From Prinia subflava (lineage: Eukaryota > Chordata > Aves > Passeriformes > Cisticolidae): 64,000 nucleotides of DNA. The DNA is taken from NCBI RefSeq assembly GCF_021018805.1, contig NC_086251.1:41672767-41736766 (forward strand), given 5' to 3'. Position 1 is the stretch's first letter. Each line of letters begins with the position of its first letter. Both the position numbers and the translations under genes were made by a program. Positions 11,578-23,874 of the stretch are shown one piece after another. The notes beneath the pieces are model-generated. The model worked only from the letters and a program-made list of their open reading frames with translations. It did no database searches and had not been told where the DNA came from.

Positions 11578-14500
11578 CTAGTCCCCTTCTGGGAGGGTCT
11601 CCCAGCCACGTTGCATGGCTTTCACCACAGCATTGTAGAGTTTGCTCCAAGCTTCCTGCACCTCTGGGCTGAAGGCGGCACCAAGGCATTTCTCCAGCAT
11701 GTACAGCAAGGACTCGCCAACAGTCTGCAAAACAAACAAGGAGGTGTCAGGCTCAGCACCAGAGGATGACATGGAGTCTCTTGTCTCATTTCACCACCTT
11801 TTTTGACTTCTCTAATTGCAAGGCAATTCCACCAACAGTACCAGGCCCCTCCAGTCCTTGGCTCATCAGAGGGGCCCCAGAAGGAGCCCATGTCATCCTC
11901 TTCCCCTGCCTTATGCTGTCCCTCACCATGCATGAGTGCAGAGTGGAAGTCAGGGAGCGAGGGCTGACACTGCACACGTAGCACCAGGGGAGAGGCACAC
12001 ATCCAGTTTCTGTGGCTCCCAGGTGCAGGTAGCTGGCCCCATCCCTCGGCATGGCAGTGGAGCAGCAGAGCTGAGCAATGCCCTGGTGTCAGGAGAGTGG
12101 ACCAGACTCCACGCTGGATGCTGAGGGCACGTCTCAGTGCCTCTCAGGCTTCTCCACAGGGCACTGCTCCTCACAGAGCCGTGAGCAGCCCCATGCAGGA
12201 GCTCCATGCAGTGAGTGCAGAGCTGATGGGGGTCACTACCCCAGACAAAAGGGACCCTGCTCCCTCTGAAGAGAACAAACGCTAGCAATATCAGGAAAGA
12301 GCCATGTGTGGGTTAGAAAGCTTTTCTTCAACCCACCCTTCCCCACTGCATTTCTGTCCTTGCTTGACAGCAGGAGAGGAGTAATCAAGGGTGTAATATG
12401 GAAGATGCTTGGGTGTTACTGGAACAGAGGAAGCAGGGGCTGAGGTGCAGCTACTCCATCCCAGTGCAGACACAGAGAAGTGGATGCTCCCTTTTCCAGG
12501 TGTGGTGAGGTTTGCCCAGAGCATTAGATGCAAAGGATCCAGGGTAAAGGCTGAGCCTGCAGCCCTGTGGCACAGGAGAGACTTCAGTGTCCTAAACCAC
12601 GCTCCTCTTCAAACAGTGGGAATGCTTTGCTCCCAGCTGTCCTTTCTGCCTGGGCTTACTGGGCAAGGGCAGAAAACAAGGGGAGCTGAAAGGTTTCCCT
12701 CACCTGGGCAGTGTCACTACATTGGTATCAGCACCTTGGACAGGCTGCCCTGAGCCATCAGCTTTCTCTCCAGACAGCTGAACACAGAGGAAGGATGGGG
12801 ACAGTGAGGGTTGCAGGCAGGGGTGAGCAAACACAGCCACAGCGAGACAAGAGAGAACACCTCACCGAGAAAGACTCAGCCTTCACACCAACTGCCTGGT
12901 GCTTCTTGCCAAGGTTGCAGAGATACTCTTCCAGGCAGGACAAGTTCTCCAGGTGGCTCACAGCAGCATCAATCACCAGCATCACCTAGCGCAGGAGCAG
13001 AAGGGCAGAGTGGCACTAACAGAAAGGTTCAGCTTCCCTCCCAGAGCAAACAAAATAACTGACCCTCCACTTCCCTCTTGTCAGACTGATCCCCTCCCAG
13101 CCCAGAGGCCCTCTGAGCTTTCCTGTGCTCTCCTGTGATCCATGTGTCACACCAGCGAGGCTGGCACACACCTCATCCTTCCACGGGACACTACCAGAGC
13201 TGCACAGCAAGCAGCACTGCTGACCACGCTGAACCAGAGGGGATAAACAGCCCCACAGCAGAGCAGCTGCAGGTGGCAGATGCAGCTGCAGGCCTGATGC
13301 TGATGCATTAATTACAACTCCTAGGACCCCAGGACAATGGCATGGGAACTCTTGACCTAGCATACACCATGGTCTCGCAGGAGCATTAAGAGTCAAATGG
13401 AAACAGGACAGAAAAGATTTAATGAAGGATGAAGGGAAGAGACACAACAAATTAGAAGAAGATATTAAAGCCAGGGCATAGTTATCTTGGCAAAGCCAAG
13501 AGGTGATAGAATTGTGCTCTGTAATTTCAACAGGCAATTTATCTCCAACAAGAGCAAAGAACTCAAGGCAATAATCTTAACATTGCCAATAAAGAGAGGC
13601 TGGAAAATAACAAAAAGCTTGCAGCAATCAAGGAACTCAGTCCTGAAACAGCCTCTTAACAAGGAATAAAGACAGGCAAGCAAAGCATCAAACTGGTTTA
13701 AAGATGGAGCCAGGCAGTTTATGAAGACATCTGCAAGGCAAGGCTGTGCTTTGTCCCAGTGTGGCTTCTGTTCAGGGTTCAAAAAGGGTCTCTGCTGCAC
13801 CAGGTGTACTGTGCATGCCTGAGCCTCTCCTCAGCGTAGCTCCTTTCTCTGTTTGGGGGAAGGGAAGGTACTGCAGCCCTCCCTCGGAGGCTCTCTGAGA
13901 GCTGCTCTGGGCCCTCTGGCTCTGCAGCTGCACCAGCAACTCTCCACAGCAGTGGGTCCAGGGCAGCCTGGCCCACTGCCCGGCTCTGTGCCCCCTCCTG
14001 GTCAGCATGTGGCCAAGCAGAGCACCTCAGGCCTCATCGGGACACAGGTGAGCTCCCTGAGGCATCTCCACAGCACGAGAAGGATTCTTTCAGCTTTCAC
14101 AGGATGTAATCCGCTCTCAGATGAGGGCATGGAAATCAGCATGGTGCCTCTCAGCCACCATAACCCATCTTCTCATCCCCTCCCCACTATTGTAGGACAC
14201 TTTGTCGTGGCCTTCTGCTAGCCTGAGTAAGCCCCTGCAGTTACCATCTCAGGAGGACACTTCCCATGTGTTCCCTGGTCAGACACACCACAGTCCCAAA
14301 TCACTGCCTAAGAGTTTCTTCCTCCATGGAGACTCTGCTCCAGCCATGCCACAGCCCCTCTCTCACCTTCCTGATGTGATCCAGGAACTCAGGGGCAGAG
14401 AGGCACTCCTGAGGGCTGGCAAACTGCTTGCAGTTGTACTGGAAAAGGGGCAGCAGGTCAGGATCCAAGTCAAACAGCCTGCAACAGCAAGGAAGCATCT

Positions 14501-15844
14501 TCTCACTTCCTCAGCTTTATTTAAGGTCCCCTCACCGCATCAGCAGCACACCCACAGCTCACTTCTGCCTCTTTTCCCACCACTGATCCCTCCCCATCTG
14601 TAAAAGATCCAAAAGTTCTGAAAAGTTTTCGTTTGGGGCAATCCAGATTACCTCTAGACAAAACGTTTCTGTTTCTCTAGCCCATAACCCCAGCTCTCAG
14701 ATACATTCTTATGGCACCTGAGAACTAGTCCCAGCCCTCTGGAATTCCTCCCAGCCTGGCCCTTCTCCTTGAAGTCCCGGGTGTTGTCTCAACTATTCCC
14801 ATTCCCATTTTTCAATCCCCTTGAACTCAAAAGCTCCCAAATCAGGGAAGGCCTCCAGGCTCCAGCAGCCATCTGGACCAAGGCGGGCATGTACAAACCC
14901 AGCTGATGCCCCAGTCCCCAACACCATCTCCAGCTCCCATTTCCTCTCCCCCTGCTCCCTGCCCCATCCTCCTTTGCCAGTGTATATCAGCAGCCACCCA
15001 CGCAGATATAAAAGGCAGGACAGTCTCTCTTCTCCTCATCCTGCACATTAAACTACTGCACCTCTCTCCCCCACATTGTTGTCACTGCTTTAATCCTGCT
15101 CTGGGAGATTTGGATCCCTCTCGCTCCGATAGCTGCTCATCAACTCTCCAATTGCCCTTTTTAAACGACTTTTCACTGATTTTTCCCTTTTTTTCTTCAC
15201 ATAACTGATAGATTCATCTGCTGAGGAGAGGCAAGAAGCTGGGTATCAGCCATTCCGCCCGGCACACCATTTCCTCTGCCCAGCGCCCGAATCCCTGCCT
15301 GGGATTCCCGATCGGGGAATGCTCGGGCGGCCCCTTCCACACACTCCTCAGAGCCGAGCGGACACACAGCTCCTCCAAGGGCAGAAGTCGCGGTGACAAG
15401 GCAGGGGATCAGCGGGCAGAATCGCACAAACCCTGCCCGCCGCTTCCCTCTCACTCTCCGTCTCGGCGTGGCGAAGTTCTCACTCGCGAAGGACGGCAAG
15501 GGCAGAGCGGAGCCCAGCCCTGCCCCACGCCCGCGGCACCTGCGGCTGGGCTGCGGCTCCCCGCGGGCCGCCAGCCGGGGGGAGGACCCAGGGGAGGGGA
15601 GCCGGCCAGGAGCCATCGCCAGGCACGGGGCAGCGCTTCTCTCCTCGAAGCGGAGCCCGTCCGTCCCTCCCGCTCGGCTCGGCGGGGCGGGCAGGCGGCC
15701 GGGAGCGGGCTGGCGGTGGCCGCATCGCGCCGCTCACCTGGAGAAGAGGACGAGGCCGTGCTGCACGGGGCTGCCGCTCACCCGCCGCCAGCTCTCCCGG
15801 ATCAGCGCTCGCTGCCCGCCCGACAGCGGCGTCCCGCTCTCCAT
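11578..15844 (-). CDS. NGB: NGB, neuroglobin, complete, four exons, 161 residues
   Basis: Exons in transcript order: 15738-15844, 14367-14478, 12866-12985, 11578-11724; stop TAG at 11578-11580. The ATG lies in a strong context (GCCATGG on the minus strand). Product: a hexacoordinate haem globin of neurons and retina, binding O2 and NO, with proposed redox and cytochrome c roles. Visible residues: Phe34 (B10), distal His70 in [13 protein letters not shown], proximal His102 in [10 protein letters not shown], and Cys52/Cys61, the pair that forms the CD-loop disulfide in human neuroglobin, plus Cys126. Introns fall at codon 36 (phase 2), 73/74 and 113/114 (phase 0), matching the known B12.2, E11.0 and G7.0 pattern. 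The protein is ten residues longer than human: six at the N-terminus, four at the C-terminus. Two extra cysteines (90, 96) lie just before the proximal histidine. Confidence 0.97.
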
Positions 15845-16060
15845 GGCGGGCCCTGCGCCGGTGCCGCGGCTCCGCGGGCGGAGGGGCCGGCGAGCTGCGG
15901 CCGCCCTGCCCTCGCTCCGCCGGGAGCGCCGGCGCTGCCCCCGGGGTCCCGCCCCGCGGCCCCGCCGCGGCCTCACCCGCGCTCCGCCCGCCCGCCCCGC
16001 CGGCCCCGCGGCCACCCCGCTCCCCACGGCCGGGGCAGGAAAAGCTCACCGAGGGTCTCC
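15240..16060 (-). promoter_or_regulatory. NGB: CpG island covering the NGB promoter, first exon and start of intron 1
   Basis: The stretch is very rich in G, C and CpG, with a peak at about 15500-16030, against an AT-richer surround. It spans the NGB start codon at 15844. No TATA box is evident upstream. This fits the known TATA-less, GC-rich neuroglobin promoter. The long ORFs in several frames here follow from the lack of AT-rich stop codons. Confidence 0.85.
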
Positions 16061-19000
16061 CTCTCGGGAGAAGGAAGGAAGGAAATAGGGATGGAAGGAG
16101 GAAAAAAGGAATTCGAAATGCCCAAACTTCCCTGTCCCGGGCCCGCGGGGCAGAACAGAAAGTTCAGCTGGTTCACGGTTGACATTTCCCGTCGTCCTGA
16201 TTTTACAGCAGGGCAGAGCCGCGACAGCGAGGAGACCACCGGGACCTGGCCACCTTCGTTCACCGTCAGCACAGCTCCCTCGGAGCGTAACCTTGGGAGG
16301 GCCTCAGCGATGCTCCACAGCATCCTCTTGCTCTTGGCCACTTCCACTGAGACTCTGGATGCCACCTGCTATCTCCACAGGCAGATGAAGTCTAGACACT
16401 GCAAGGTACGTGTCTAATTTAAAGCTAATTATGCTAGCTGAAGCGGGCAAAGTTGTTAATAACAGATGAGAAGACATGACATCTTTGTCAAATGTGTTCA
16501 GGATTCTCTTTGCTGCTCAGACACTGCTTAATTTGGCCCCCGGATTTACGCAGCACAGAGGAAACAAAGCAAGAAAAGGCAAATGAGGTCACAAGCAACA
16601 CAAGGGAAGTCAGGAAAGTGAAGGTTTTCAGACAGACGAGAGCAATACAAAAGTGCAACTAATACTGAAACCATCACAGTCTGCACCAAAATAACAATTG
16701 TGTTGATCTTTTATTACAAGTTCTGCTTCTGTACATCAGACTTATTTCTGGTAACCAGACAGAAGCCTCTGACCCATCTCAGGGCACACTGACTCAGTAT
16801 AGGCAGAAAGGAGGCTCTTGTGGAAGAGTTAAAAACCTTCTCTGGGAGGAGAAAAGTTCAAAGGCTCAATGGTAATGTTCTCAGCCCTAGCTTGTCTCCC
16901 AGGGCCTTTCTCCTACAGAGCTGTAGTGACAGCACTGACTGCAGTGACAGCAGGAAGCCACTCGAGATGGCTCTGCAAGTGCCAGAATAAATTACCTGTT
17001 TTCTCAGGAGTTTGAGACCTCACATTCTCAGCCCAGACCACACAAGATGCTGCATAGGAAAAGCTTCACACGCATTAAAGGAAGCTGAAGAACCCTGTCC
17101 TAAAGCTGGGCACTTGAAGGAAGAGTCTAACAAACTCCACCCCCAACCCCCCCCAAAAAAAAAAAAAAGGAACTGTCCGATGGGACTAAGGAGCCAGATA
17201 AAACAGCATCTTAACTGTGTGGTTTCAAAGGGCACATTCACACGGGCTGATGATAAGCCACTGCCATGATAACCGCTGAAGCAGCAAGGAGGCTGAAAGG
17301 GCAGCTGGGACAGCAGCAGGAAATACAGGGTTAATCTGTGCGCGGTGGAGAAGACCAGCCCGGCAGCACCAACGCAAACATTAACCCTTAACTATCAGCA
17401 ACGAGCATGAAGTGTCATCCTTTGTCACCTGTGCAAGGTACACTGACATTTCAGCCAGTTAGCACAACCACACAGATGTGGAGCTTCACCAGAGCCTGGC
17501 TGGGCAGTTCAGCCTGGCCCTGCTAACAATAATGGGAAGAACAGAGAGGCAGTGGTGTGCTGCCAGGGTACTGGAAGGAGCATGGAGAGCCATCCCAGGC
17601 CACAGGACACTGAGGAGCAGAGTTGAAGCACATATGTGCAGTCAGAGCAGCAACCAGGGCTCATTATTTGCCCAACAACATTTTGAATACATTCAGAGCT
17701 GGCTGATAGTATATAAGCTGATAGTAAGGAAGAAAAAAATCCACAAAAGGACATTGTAGTTAAGACTGATCAGTTCCTGAAGATTTGTTGGGATGTGGGA
17801 CACCTTTCCTCCCATCCACATAGGGCACCATATCAGCTACACTATCCCAGGGCAACAACAAAGTACAGGTTCAGCCATTATTCCTGATAGAAAGGGTGTC
17901 TCAGAAAATAGCAGTGATGGTGAAAGGAAACGGTGGCTCTTGGCAAATGTTCCCCCTGCACCTTCCCCCTGTGCTGCAGGTGGCAGCTGAATGTTCACAG
18001 ACAAGGCACAAGCGTCAGAACAGACCAGATACAAGAGCTGCCTTCTGGCACTGATAGATCTCCACTCTCTTAATAAACCCAGCATTTTTTCCCCTGTCAC
18101 AGCATAGGTCTTCCAGCACAGGACGAAGGAGCTGCAAGGAGGGACTTGAGATGGGAGACAGGGAGAGCTCAGGGGTAAGAAACATTCAAACCACCATTCA
18201 AGTGATTTAAAAGACCGAGGGCTTGGGAGAGACTGTGCTCTTGCCTGTGTGCAAAGCAGCTTCTCCCTTGCAGTTATGTGGCTGCCAGAGTTCCTCCTGC
18301 TGTCACGGCACTGAGGTGCTGAGAGCATAAGTGGAGTCCAGAGAGGATTTAAAGTACAAGGAAGCAAAGAAGAAAACCTCTTTCCTTGTTCCAAATGTTT
18401 TGTGAGTCTTCAAGCATGAGAATCTCACCAAGAGGTTGAGCATTGCAAATGTTTCCACAGTCTGAGGGTTTCCTGTGATGGTTCTGAGCTCCCTTGGCTC
18501 CATGTACCTAACGTGCCAGTTCAGCTCTTTTCTGAGTTGCTCTTGGATTTCTGCAAAGACTGTCCCTGGAGCCCTCATAAGTGAAGAATAACCAGGTCAG
18601 CAGCACAAAATCATCTGTAGACCACTTGAAGAAAGGGGAGGGAGGATTTTGGAGAAATTCTCTGTCATGCAGAGGATGATAATGCTCCTTTGTGTCTGGG
18701 AGAACAAATTTATAATGTTTTTAGTTTGCAGTGGGTTTCATTATTGTAATTTACATCCACTTCAAGTTACAGTACCAACACTCTTAAACTTCCCTTGCCA
18801 AGTGTTGGCTTTTCTTGTTCAGTGCCTCAGTTTACCCCCATGGAGAGAAAGTTTCCCAGTCCCATAAAACAGTGTGACAAAACTAGGTAAGCTCACAAAT
18901 GCCAGTCCCCAGCCCAGCACTCAGGGTTCACAGCACCTGGAGAACAGCCCTCCCCTTTCTGCCTGGCCCAGGGATGACTGCTTTGCGTGTGCTGCTGTGG

Positions 19001-19625
19001 CACTGTCAGTTTTCATCCCAGCTGCTGCACTAACAAAGCCGTATCTCCCTTTGAACTCCTGCTCATTTCCAAATCTACATCTGTGAGTCTTCATGAATAA
19101 AGACACTCTGATCTATCTGCCTCAAGCTCCCTGCTCACTTAGGATACAGACTCCTGGGCTTGGCTAATCCCCTCTGTTTCCCCTTGTCCCCAGTCTCCAA
19201 ACCACAGATTATGACAGGTTCTTTTTTCCCAGACTCCCATCCCCTCCCATCGCATCCTCAGGTGGGTGCAGAAATCATGCAACGTTCCCAAATTTCTTCT
19301 CAAGCTACCCCCTCAGGCCATGGTACAGCACAGTTCAGTAGCAAAGCAAGTCACGAAAGATGATTGCATAACAAGAATCAAAGCAATGCAGAAGGTACTA
19401 ATCTTGTCCATAAAATGATTAAGATGAGCTGCAGAGCTTGCTTGCTGTCACCATGGCTGTGGAGAGAGCAGGGCAGCGCTACCACCCTTAGTGGTGGGGA
19501 TCTGGGCTAAGGGAAGAGGGATAGGCAGAGGGAGGATTCAACAGTAGAATAAAATGAAAACTTCTTTTGAATTAAATTTGCTAGACATCTCCAGGTTTAC
19601 CTTGAATATCCTGTGGCCAGCTAGG

Positions 19626-20362
19626 TGTCCTGGTTTGGAAAGACAGGTATCTGTCAGGGAAATCTGGAGTTTCCCTTGGAATGGAGAATGTAAAAACCCC
19701 CTCCCTGCAAATTATTACAATTTTGCAATTAGGAGCTTTCAGGCAAAAATATGGGAATAACAGTTGTTTACTAGGAATATTTAAAAAATACAAATGCAGT
19801 AGCACAAAAAACAAACAAGCAAACAAAGAAAAGTCCTAGAAAACCCTGACAGAGTCAGAGATACGACCTGACACCCTGTTATCAGGATGTTGGAAGCAGT
19901 CCAAATAAGTCTTCCTGGAGTAACAGATGTTGTTCTGTGGAATAGAGATGACCCTGTAGAAAAAAGGGTCCAGTGCTGGCAAGATGGATCTGGCCTTCCT
20001 CTGAGAATTCAGTAGAAAAACCAGCTGCTCCGGAGTTTGGGATTGCTGGTTTTATCCCTGTGAAAATGCTTTGGTTCCTCCCACGGGGTGGAGCATCTCA
20101 CAATGGAATGAAATGATGTTATCAGTCATGTGAGAGGCCTTAAATGGCCCATTCACAGGTGATGTCCCTCAGAGGAGGATGGGTGGAGGAAGAGATAAGA
20201 AGGCATTGCCTTATCTGGTCTTATCAGGTGTCCCATCAACAGAAGGCATCTGCCCTCTTTCCACTCCTAGAGTTACAAAGGATAAAGAACAATGTCTCCC
20301 AACCAATTTCAACAGATGAAAATAGAATACACATTTTTGGTTACATTTTTCAACCTAAGACA
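19626..20362 (+). mobile_element. Solo LTR of an endogenous retrovirus (songbird-type), 737 bp
   Basis: The element starts TGTCCTGGTTTGG and ends CAACCTAAGACA, so it has the TG...CA ends of a retroviral LTR. The flanks are ctagg on the left and ccagg on the right, a five-base target duplication with one mismatch. No gag, pol or env sequence lies on either side, so only a solo LTR remains. The start and end resemble LTRs that I know as common in passerine genomes. Class (ERVL or ERVK-like) is not settled from sequence alone. Confidence 0.7.
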
Positions 20363-21429
20363 CCAGGGAATATTTGTACAGGCAGGTGAAAACAGTCCTA
20401 GGATGACCAGACATGAAATGGTGAGAAAAGTCAAAGGGGATCATACTAAGCTCTTGGACCAGGTCTGGCACTTGCAGATGCTCAGACCTCATCCCAGATG
20501 TTATCCACCTTGGGCTCCCTAGCACAATGATAACCCAACACCAGCAGGCTGATCTCCCATGAAGCAACCTCTGCTTTTTGTAAGTCACTCTGTCAGAGTG
20601 AGTTCAAAGATTTCAAGACCATGTCAGTCTTGACACACAAGCTGAATTTGGTAATAAGACACAGCTATGGAGGTGCATGCACCCCAAGCTGGTGGGCTGC
20701 AAGCAGAAAGCTCTCCAGCCTCATTAGTTCAACATGGTGCTCTAGTTAATATGCCTGGCAACTTGGCAAGCTTTGTGTTAGCACAGTTACATGGCTTCTG
20801 TCCTACCTAGGGATGATGCACATGATCTTGGATCTTCCTCCAATTGTCTTTATGCTTCTGGACTGGGTTATCTCTCAGCTGCTGAAACATCAAACATCAT
20901 GGCAAAAGCTTGTAAAAGAATGCTTTATTCATTGTGGAGTCTCCTCTGTAGTTTCCCCCTTAGATTTCTTGTTTCAGAATCACTGCTGGTCTCTCAAGTG
21001 GTCATTGATCGTCTTCTCTCTGATCTCAACTCTCTTGAGAGTTGAGTTCTCTCCCTCCTTGCAATTTAAATCGACAATATTGATTAGGCCATCTCCTATA
21101 AACATTTGACCTACAGCAGTTGTTTCCAGGAATAGCATTTTTGATATGATCTATGAAAACAAAGATTTTGTATTTTACTGCACCCATTCCTTCATGTCAG
21201 GGCTGTGCCAGCATTGCCACATTTCAGCTTTGCACTCAGCCATCAGTCTCAAAGCAAATGCCATGTATTGTTCCTTCTATGTGTGGGACACTTCTGGCTT
21301 GAGACCTTCTCCTTCTCACCTAAGCCATTACAGCTTTGTCAAAAATAATTCTCCTGTTCAGTGAGGAATTTTTCACCTGCAAACTGCACTGCTAGCTTCA
21401 CCACTAAACCATGTCCCCAAGTGTCACAT

Positions 21430-21905
21430 CTATGTGGTTTTTGTACACTTTAAGATATGGTAATTCCATCACTTCCCTGGGCAGGTTGTTCCAACACCTG
21501 GCCACCCTCTGAATGACATAAGTTTTCCTCATATTCAATCTAAACCTGGTGTGGTACAACTTGAGGCCACTTTGTCTCATCCTGTCACTTGTTACTTGCG
21601 AGAAGAGACCCCCACCTTGCTACAGCCTCCTTTCAGGTAGCTGGAGAGAGAGATAAGGTCCCCTCTGAGCTGCTTCTCCAGGCTAAACATCCCCAGCTCC
21701 ATCAGCTGCTTCTCATCAGAGCTGTGCTCCAGATCCTTTACCAACTCTGTTACCCTTCTCTGGACACACCCCAGTACCTCAACATCTTTCTTGAAGTGAG
21801 GGATCCCAAAAATGAACACCAGATTTGAGGTGTGAGTGCTGAGAAGGGGACAATCATTGCCTTGGTCCTGCCTGGCCACACTGTTTCTGATGCACATGAG
21901 GAATG
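21430..21905 (-). mobile_element. CR1 LINE fragment, 3' end of ORF2, truncated
   Basis: Reading the minus strand gives a decayed piece of the CR1 reverse-transcriptase C-terminus: EVLGCVQRRVTELVKDLEH, then ELGMFSLEKQLRGDLISL and YLKGGCSK. These match the conserved end of CR1 ORF2. The piece starts near TTTCTGATGCAC (about 21890) and runs out at about 21430, without the usual terminal octamer repeats. Frame breaks show that it is dead. Chicken-repeat-1 elements are the main LINE of birds and reptiles. Confidence 0.85.
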
Positions 21906-23868
21906 TACCACTTTAATCCACATTCACATTCTCACCTTAACTGATTCTCCCCACTTCTCAGCTGCTTTCATTCTCCACCTTGTCACTGAACATTTATCAT
22001 CCCTAAAGCACTGCAAGGCACCAGCACACTGCCAGGGTGTGACTCAGGTGATCCAATACAGATGCTTTCATAAGGACACATAATCTAAACTCTGAATCTG
22101 GTCAATGGAGAAACGCAAGTACTTCAGAACCACCTCATCCTAAAATACATGGTAAAAAATAGGTCAGGTGAATGAAGTCTTAAGACTACCTTTTGTCAGC
22201 TGCCTGACAAGATGACAGGCTTTGGATGCAATACAGAGATAAAACAATGACTGCAAGAAGGATAAAAATGGAAAAGCAATTTACAATTATAATGCTTGTC
22301 AGATTTACACCCATTCTATAAAGCACAAACTTTCTACTTCCAGAGCAAGCATTACATGGGCCAGAGTTACAGTTAGTGGTGGTGTATTAGAAAACAACTC
22401 CAAAGGTACAACCACAATCCTTGGACGTAAACCAGGCCGCAGTGGTAGGTACAGTGAAGATGAAATTGGTATAATTTCAGCATAGGGACCTTGGGAGACT
22501 GAGGTTGGAAGAAATGGTACAGATTGGGAAACCTTATGGTAAAACGAAGAAAATTAACAGGAAGTCATGGGAGATTGAGGGCCAAAGGAAGCAACTTGCA
22601 TTGGAAGTTTCTATTTGGTTAGAAAATAGAATATTAAGAGGCATCTTGAAGACAGAGCACAACATCTATATTAAAATACCAGGTTGTAAAAACGCCTCAT
22701 TCTTGTTGAGGAAGAGATAACGAGGTGATGGCTGGAATCTAGAAGCCTACAAATCTGGCAGGTTCAAATCAAGTGCAAATTGGAATCAGTCACCACTATT
22801 CACCCATGTGAGACCACTTACCTGCGGAAAGAAGCCATTCTTCCTTTAGAGGGCAGTGAGAAGTTTTACTTTAGATATTATCAGCATTTTATCAACACCA
22901 CTTCCTTCTTTTTTGGTCATCTTCCTACATTCTAGTACAGCTTCTGTATCAGCAGTCCTCCCTTCCAGAACAAAAGCCCTGATCAGACAATAGCCAAAGA
23001 CCAACTTGTACTGTGTGAAGCAATACAAGGAGTCAATAGGCTTTTCAGTAACCATTTAATAGGCTATTGTATCCCCTGAATAGGCCACAGCCTAGTTTCT
23101 AGCTGTCCTGGCTGTACTTCAGCAGCCCTTGGAACATGTCCAAACAGACTGGTTTGCTCTCCTCCAGCCCTTATCTGGGCATCCATGTCTAGTCCCCAGT
23201 AAGGTGGCTTTATGTTGGTTTTTCCCATCTAGTTCCACCCCAAGCAACCCCTTTTTACACTGTACTCAAAAGCATATCCCAACCACTCCTACAGCCTCGT
23301 ATACAGCCAGATTCTGATTTTCAGTGTTCCAGTTTTATTACAGATGCTCACATTTAGTTCACAGTAAAGGCATCATTTGTACAAAACTGTGCACCAGTCT
23401 GATGTTATGGACACTACAGACTGAACATGACTTACAGAAAAATGCTGGGTTTCTGAATAAAGTGCTTCACCTGTCAAATGAAGTGTTCATAGGTAACCTT
23501 GGTGAAAATACCCATTAAACCTGACATATTATACATATTGACAATTTACCACATCTTTAATAGGGAGAAATAAACCTGCTTCAACAGACAGTACTTTATT
23601 CTTGTCTAAATATACCAGTTTCACTTTCTGTTGTGCTCACCAATACATTGGTTGGATTGCAGTAAAATCTGATCTCCTAAAATTGCAGTCCAGCAATACT
23701 CGTGTGCTAAAAGCCGATCTACATCATCACTATCCTAGATTAAATTCTCCAATGGGTCCATTTAAAGTTCATGTTGTTACTTCAAGCATGTATGTGAGGA
23801 AGAACTGGAAGTGGGAAAAAACCCACCCCAAAATCTAGACACAAAGAGATTGCTTCAAAGAAGGGATA

Positions 23869-23874
23869 TTTATT
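23869..23874 (-). terminator. Poly(A) signal, alternative distal POMT2 end
   Basis: On the minus strand the context is TTTGTAATAAATATCCC, preceded by an AT-rich stretch and followed by a TTTGTG-type GU-rich element. It looks like a working cleavage site. The distance from the POMT2 stop (4.8 kb) leaves it uncertain which transcript uses it. Confidence 0.35.

Noticed and set aside
15393..16088. 231- and 233-codon plus-strand frames opposite NGB exon 1
   Set aside because: Arg/Ala/Pro-rich translation of the CpG island with no similarity to any protein I know. The minus-strand frame is neuroglobin.
22755..22785. tRNA-like GGTTCAAATC
   Set aside because: No matching acceptor stem, A box or anticodon arm lies at the right spacing upstream.
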